Origin: Pirellulales bacterium
Lineage (GTDB): Bacteria; Planctomycetota; Planctomycetia; Pirellulales; JAICIG01
Reading direction: 5' to 3'
Assembly (NCBI GenBank): GCA_025924495.1
Contig: JAICIG010000160.1
Coordinates: 1 to 15,631 of the forward strand
DNA length: 15,631 nt
Both the position numbers and the translations under genes were made by a program. The notes beneath the pieces were generated by a model. It did not search any database. It saw nothing but the letters and a program-made list of their open reading frames with translations, and was not told the DNA's origin. Of the stretch, positions 15,187 through 15,631 are shown piece after piece. The stretch's first letter is position 1, and each line of letters begins with the position of its first letter.

Positions 15187-15342
15187 TCTGCATCTTCAAC
15201 CTGCAATTCCTTGCCTCTTAACAGGAGGCCCTTCGACGTTCTGGCCGAACGGCTTCTTTATGAAAATAGTCGGGGCGACAAGACGGCTATTGAACTTTTT
15301 CAAACTGCGGTGGCAACCTGGGGCGCGCTTCAGGCGGCGTAA
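15187..15342 (+). repeat. Dispersed RGDK motif, copy B, in frame behind the globin-ankyrin stop
   Basis: The frame of the globin-ankyrin gene stays open for 51 codons beyond its TGA (15184-15186) up to TAA 15340-15342. It reads RRPFDVLAERLLYEN from 15223, continues without a break into SRGDKTAIELFQTAV, and ends ATWGALQAA. It is the only copy that keeps both motif halves in one frame, so it gives the best view of the original order. There is no start codon or ribosome-binding site of its own. It is either the tail of an unrelated gene that lost its front, or a 3' addition reached only by readthrough. Confidence 0.6.
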
Positions 15343-15352
15343 TTCCTGTTTT

Positions 15353-15385
15353 TGAGCGGTTTGAGCCGGTCCTCCAGACCGCTCA
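15353..15385. terminator. Stem-loop between convergent copy B and the GNAT gene
   Basis: TGAGCGGT (15353-15360) pairs with ACCGCTCA (15378-15385); an inner GGTC/GACC stem (15368-15380) competes with it. The 3' arm contains the GNAT stop codon (TCA on the + strand). It lies at a convergent junction, as expected for a two-way terminator, but no T-tract follows on either strand. Confidence 0.4.
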
Positions 15386-15631
15386 TTCCAAAACGAGAAA
15401 GGCCTCTTCACATTCGAGATAACGATCATCCGCAGGCGCTACTTGAACGCTTCGAACCACGAATCCGCATTTCTGTAGCACCCTTAGCGACGCCTGGTTC
15501 TTAGTCGCAACATGGGCGTGCAATGGACGAATAGTGACTTCGTTCAAAAGCAACTCCAAGGCTCTTGAAGCGATACCCTGTCCCCAGAATTCTTGCCCAA
15601 CCCAATAACCGACAAAATGGAAACCATCACG
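15383..15631 (-). CDS. GNAT-family N-acetyltransferase (RimJ/RimL type), C-terminal part
   Basis: The minus strand is open from the window edge to TGA at 15385-15383, giving 82 residues and no start, so the gene continues to the right. The visible part is the second half of a GNAT domain: HFVGYWVGQEFWGQGIASRA carries the acetyl-CoA pyrophosphate loop (Q-x-F-W-G-Q-G-I-A), followed by LELLLNEVTI, LHAHVATKNQASLRVLQKCGF (Asn and the SxxxxxKxGF block typical of the RimJ/RimL branch) and ECEEAFLVLE at the end. The acyl acceptor is unknown: protein N termini, antibiotics or small metabolites are all possible in this branch. It is convergent with copy B. Confidence 0.88.
   Translation of the reverse strand, partial: RDGFHFVGYWVGQEFWGQGIASRALELLLNEVTIRPLHAHVATKNQASLRVLQKCGFVVRSVQVAPADDRYLECEEAFLVLE

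Noticed and set aside
8240..15342. Interpretation of the dispersed repeats as integron attC sites
   Set aside because: The copies are conserved as peptide sequence rather than as paired inverted core sites, I see no RYYYAAC/GTTRRRY arrangement, and no integrase gene is in the window.
1..15631. CRISPR array, tRNA or rRNA genes
   Set aside because: No regularly spaced direct repeats, cloverleaf-like segment or rRNA-like sequence was seen while reading both strands.

Overview
The window is about 15.6 kb of moderately GC-rich bacterial DNA. Gene content (OPT transporter, ECF sigma factor paired with a membrane protein, ankyrin proteins carrying a conserved N-terminal block, a ragged intergenic layout with GTG/TTG starts) suggests a planctomycete, probably Pirellulales-like. 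That assignment is inference from gene style; no rRNA or other phylogenetic marker is present.

Left part (1-7990), conventional genes: the 3' part of a TIGR01777-type NAD-dependent epimerase (+), a convergent OPT-family oligopeptide transporter (-), a DUF72/YecE protein (-), peptide chain release factor 3 prfC (+) preceded by a 426-bp gap with two hairpins (one terminator-like), an ECF sigma factor overlapping a four-helix membrane protein (+; a likely sigma/regulator pair), and an NmrA-like NAD(P)-binding protein (-).

Right part (8000-15631), accessory in character: a membrane-anchored class C beta-lactamase-type serine hydrolase (-), a YciI/DGPF-domain protein (-), a small P-loop kinase (+), a 593-aa ankyrin-repeat protein (+), a truncated-hemoglobin/ankyrin fusion (+), and the 3' part of a GNAT acetyltransferase (-) running off the right edge. 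Long gene-poor gaps separate these genes.

The most unusual signal is in those gaps. Five short + strand stretches (near 8249, 10127, 11358, 12037 and 15268) encode variants of one peptide motif, roughly RGDKTAIELF followed by (T)AGVRGW, although the neighbouring genes are unrelated. Two copies also share an upstream RPFDVLAE segment. One copy has a 2-nt insertion and another about a 7-nt deletion that split the motif between frames; one follows the globin-ankyrin gene in the same frame, directly after its stop codon. They look like decayed copies of a dispersed coding element, found only among the accessory genes and absent from the left half. The second notable item is the globin-ankyrin fusion, which couples a heme/gas-binding fold to a protein-interaction domain next to another ankyrin gene. 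All product calls come from motif recognition by eye; no database search was run.
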